NCBI RefSeq assembly: GCF_900100955.1
Contig: NZ_FNCC01000006.1
Location: 434,001 to 498,000, forward strand
Length of the DNA stretch: 64,000 bases
DNA from: Lentzea fradiae
GTDB taxonomy: Bacteria > Actinomycetota > Actinomycetes > Mycobacteriales > Pseudonocardiaceae
Reading direction: 5' to 3'
Below, piece after piece: positions 61,817 to 64,000 of the stretch; the first letter of the stretch is position 1, and each line of letters opens with the position of its first letter. The position numbers and the translations under genes are program-made. Under the pieces are notes generated by a model. It saw only the letters and a program-made list of their open reading frames with translations. It was not told the DNA's origin and made no database searches.

Positions 61817-61878
61817 ACCGCCGACATACGGTCGCTCGCGATGACAAGCCGTTGTCCATAGTCAAGGAGTCGACGAGG

Positions 61879-63303
61879 GTGTTCAAGAATTCCGACGAGG
61901 TGCTGAAGTTCATCACCGACGAGGGTGTCAAGTTCGTCGACGTGCGGTTCAGCGACCTGCCCGGCGTGATGCAGCACTTCACGCTCCCGGCGAAGGCGTT
62001 CGACGCCGACGCGATCGAAGAGGGTCTCGCCTTCGACGGCTCCTCCGTGCGCGGCTTCCAGTCCATCCACGAGTCGGACATGCTGCTGCTGCCCGACCTG
62101 TACACCGCGCGTCTCGACCCGTTCCGCATCGAGAAGACGCTGATCGTCAACTTCTTCGTGCACGACCCGTTCACGCGTGAGGCGTACAGCCGCGACCCGC
62201 GCAACATCGCGCGCAAGGCCGAGCAGTACATCACCGACTCCGGCATCGCCGACACCGCCTACTTCGGTGCCGAGGCCGAGTTCTACATCTTCGACTCGGT
62301 CCAGTTCGACACGACCGCGAACGCCTCCTTCCACAAGATCGACGCGGTCTCCGGCTGGTGGAACACCGGCCGTGAGGAAGAGGGCGGCAACCTCGGCTAC
62401 AAGGTCAAGTACAAGGGTGGCTACTTCCCCGTCACCCCGAACGACCACTACGCCGACCTGCGCGACAAGATGGTCCTCAACATGGAGGCCCAGGGCTTCA
62501 CCGTCGAGCGCGCCCACCACGAGGTCGGCACCGGCGGCCAGGCCGAGATCAACTACAAGTTCAACACGCTGCTGCACGCGGCCGACGACCTGATGCTGTT
62601 CAAGTACATCATCAAGAACACCGCGTGGCAGGCCGGCAAGTCGGTCACCTTCATGCCGAAGCCGCTGTTCGGCGACAACGGCTCGGGCATGCACACGCAC
62701 CAGTCGCTGTGGAAGGACGGCGCGCCGCTGTTCCACGACGAGAGCGGCTACGCGGGCCTGTCCGACACCGCCCGCCACTACATCGGCGGCATCCTGCACC
62801 ACGCGCCGTCGCTGCTGGCCTTCACCAACCCGACGGTGAACTCCTACCACCGCCTGGTCCCCGGCTACGAGGCCCCGGTCTCGCTGGTGTACTCGCAGCG
62901 CAACCGCTCGGCGTGCGTCCGCATCCCGATCACGGGCAACAACCCGAAGGCCAAGCGCATCGAGTTCCGCTGCCCCGACTCCTCGGGCAACCCGTACCTC
63001 GCCTTCTCGGCGATGGTCATGGCGGGCCTCGACGGCGTGAAGAACAAGATCGAGCCGCCGGCCCCGATCGACAAGGACCTCTACGAGCTCCCGCCCGAGG
63101 AGGCCCGCGACGTCAAGCAGGTCCCGGCCACCCTCGACGCGGTGCTGGACAACCTGGAGGCCGACCACGAGTTCCTGCTCGAGGGCGGCGTGTTCACGCC
63201 GGACGTCATCGACACCTGGATCTCGTACAAGCGCGAGCAGGAGATCGACCCGCTGCGCCTGCGCCCGAACCCCTACGAGTTCGCGCTCTACTACGACGTG
63301 TGA
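61879..63303 (+). CDS. glnA: Glutamine synthetase type I
   Basis: A 474-residue enzyme that makes glutamine from glutamate, ammonia and ATP. AAGGAG at 61864-61869 supports GTG 61879. Key segments are [47 protein letters not shown] (metal Glu), [38 protein letters not shown] and [25 protein letters not shown] carries the Tyr that is adenylylated by GlnE in type I enzymes. Control by GlnR is suggested by the box at 61779-61816. The gene follows DUF4191 and RDD genes as in mycobacteria. Confidence 0.97.
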   Translation: MFKNSDEVLKFITDEGVKFVDVRFSDLPGVMQHFTLPAKAFDADAIEEGLAFDGSSVRGFQSIHESDMLLLPDLYTARLDPFRIEKTLIVNFFVHDPFTREAYSRDPRNIARKAEQYITDSGIADTAYFGAEAEFYIFDSVQFDTTANASFHKIDAVSGWWNTGREEEGGNLGYKVKYKGGYFPVTPNDHYADLRDKMVLNMEAQGFTVERAHHEVGTGGQAEINYKFNTLLHAADDLMLFKYIIKNTAWQAGKSVTFMPKPLFGDNGSGMHTHQSLWKDGAPLFHDESGYAGLSDTARHYIGGILHHAPSLLAFTNPTVNSYHRLVPGYEAPVSLVYSQRNRSACVRIPITGNNPKAKRIEFRCPDSSGNPYLAFSAMVMAGLDGVKNKIEPPAPIDKDLYELPPEEARDVKQVPATLDAVLDNLEADHEFLLEGGVFTPDVIDTWISYKREQEIDPLRLRPNPYEFALYYDV

Positions 63304-63396
63304 TCGGCGCGGGGCTCTGACCAGCAACTTCGCTGGCCGGAGCCGCCGCCGGACCTCCGTCAGGCCGTCTTCAGGAGAGACTGCCTGACCCGCTCG

Positions 63397-63443
63397 AAGG
63401 CCGAGGGCCGGGTGACTGTCCAAGTCACCCGGCCCTCGGCCTT
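63397..63443 (+). terminator. Strong terminator downstream of glnA
   Basis: A perfect 21-bp stem (63397-63417 with 63423-63443) and 5-nt loop, then TTCAC. The longest perfect stem with a short loop in this window besides that at 26003. Confidence 0.85.
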
Positions 63444-63491
63444 TCACGTCCGGTGACGGCGGTACGCGCAAGCCGGTCCGCACCGACGCGT

Positions 63492-63767
63492 TCAGTACGA
63501 GCGGGTGTCCGCGCTGATCAGCGTCACGCTGCACGACACCCCGCGCGCGCCTTCGCTGACCCGCACGTTCGACACGACGACGTCGGCCTCGCCGCCGGTG
63601 GGCAGCTTGATGCGGGCCTCACCGGCGGCGAGGACCTCCGCGGCCGTTCCGGCGCCGGAGAGCTGCCACAGGCCGTTCGTCTCCGTCTCGATCAGGTCGA
63701 CCCGGTCCAGGTCCGCCGCGGTGCCGTCCGCGTAGACGAGCCGGGCAGGCCCCGAGTAGCTGAACAT
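63492..63767 (-). CDS. Hypothetical beta-rich small protein
   Basis: A 91-residue protein. MFSYSGPARLVYADGTAADLDRVDLIE and RIKLPTGGEADVVVSNVRVSEGARGVSCSVTLI suggest a beta-sandwich or barrel. GGGGAGAG before ATG 63767 supports the start. I do not recognise a family with confidence. It lies between the glnA terminator and the NADAR gene. Confidence 0.65.
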   Translation of the reverse strand: MFSYSGPARLVYADGTAADLDRVDLIETETNGLWQLSGAGTAAEVLAAGEARIKLPTGGEADVVVSNVRVSEGARGVSCSVTLISADTRSY

Positions 63768-63846
63768 CGTCTCTCCCCTGCTGTGCCTACGTCCGGGTAC
63801 ACGTACGGCGGCCGCGAAGGGTTCACGATGATCCACAAAGGACTGT

Positions 63847-64000
63847 TCAGGCCGCGAGCCTGGAGCGGACCTCCATCAGGGCCTCGCCGAGCAGGTTGAG
63901 GCCGCGCCACTGCGCGGGGTCGGTCGCGCGGGGATCGGTTTCGGCCAGGCCGATTCCCCACACGCGGTCCATCGGGCTGGCCTCGACCAGCACGCGCGAG
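63847..64000 (-). CDS. NADAR-family protein, 3' end only
   Basis: The window edge cuts the gene. The last 50 codons read VEASPMDRVWGIGLAETDP, then DPAQWRGLNLLGEALMEVRSRL and stop. The W-G-I-G and G-x-N-x-L-G-x-A-L-M-x-V-R pattern is that of NADAR (YbiA, DUF1768) proteins, which act on N-glycosidic bonds of ADP-ribose or riboflavin intermediates. The start and active-site front half are off the window. Confidence 0.8.
   Translation of the reverse strand, partial: SRVLVEASPMDRVWGIGLAETDPRATDPAQWRGLNLLGEALMEVRSRLAA

Overview
The window is high-GC (about 70 percent) actinobacterial chromosome. The WhiB7 regulator, UvrD2 helicase, UPF0182, PPA1309, DUF2342, DUF4191 and RDD proteins, a likely GlnR site and many GTG starts point to the order Pseudonocardiales (Lentzea, Saccharothrix or Actinosynnema-like); the genus cannot be fixed by eye. 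No phage, insertion sequence or CRISPR array was seen.

The first 36 kb is mostly accessory. It opens with an ABC exporter plus two-component operon (433-3711), two MerR regulators, a PucR regulator, a secreted I36/M15-like protein, a NYN plus cold-shock protein, a roadblock trio without a GTPase (9387-11013), a possible membrane/PH-like protein (12042-13661) and an NlpC/P60-like secreted protein. A regulon at 16094-21763 joins an aldo/keto reductase, a three-subunit molybdenum hydroxylase of the PaoABC type and a TetR regulator, with GAAC-N3-GTTC palindromes at both promoters. An operon at 21946-24914 encodes SseB-like, AAA ATPase and TPR/SMI1-like proteins; the last gene is frameshifted by a 7-bp tandem duplication. 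Next come a 39-residue membrane peptide, a WGxxGxxG protein, tRNA-Ala, a PaaK-like ligase, a DsbA-like protein, an MFS exporter, HrpB helicase, an HD-type hydrolase, an APC permease and a GlxA-type regulator.

From 37 kb the genes are largely core. tmRNA (37143-37512) lies 3 kb from smpB, which follows prfB, ftsE and ftsX in the usual actinobacterial order; the amidohydrolase after smpB is frameshifted. Two initiator tRNA genes precede a block also found in mycobacteria: UPF0182, PPA1309, a PDZ/Lon-like protease, DUF2342, an AarF-like kinase, whiB7 and uvrD2. whiB7 has a leader with an upstream ORF and a strong attenuator-type terminator. DUF4191, RDD and glnA follow, with a four-part GlnR-like box before glnA. 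The window ends inside a NADAR gene.

Start codons were picked from in-frame ATG/GTG/TTG, ribosome binding sites and overlaps; many operons here use 4-bp ATGA or GTGA overlaps. Family names come from motif recognition, not database searches.
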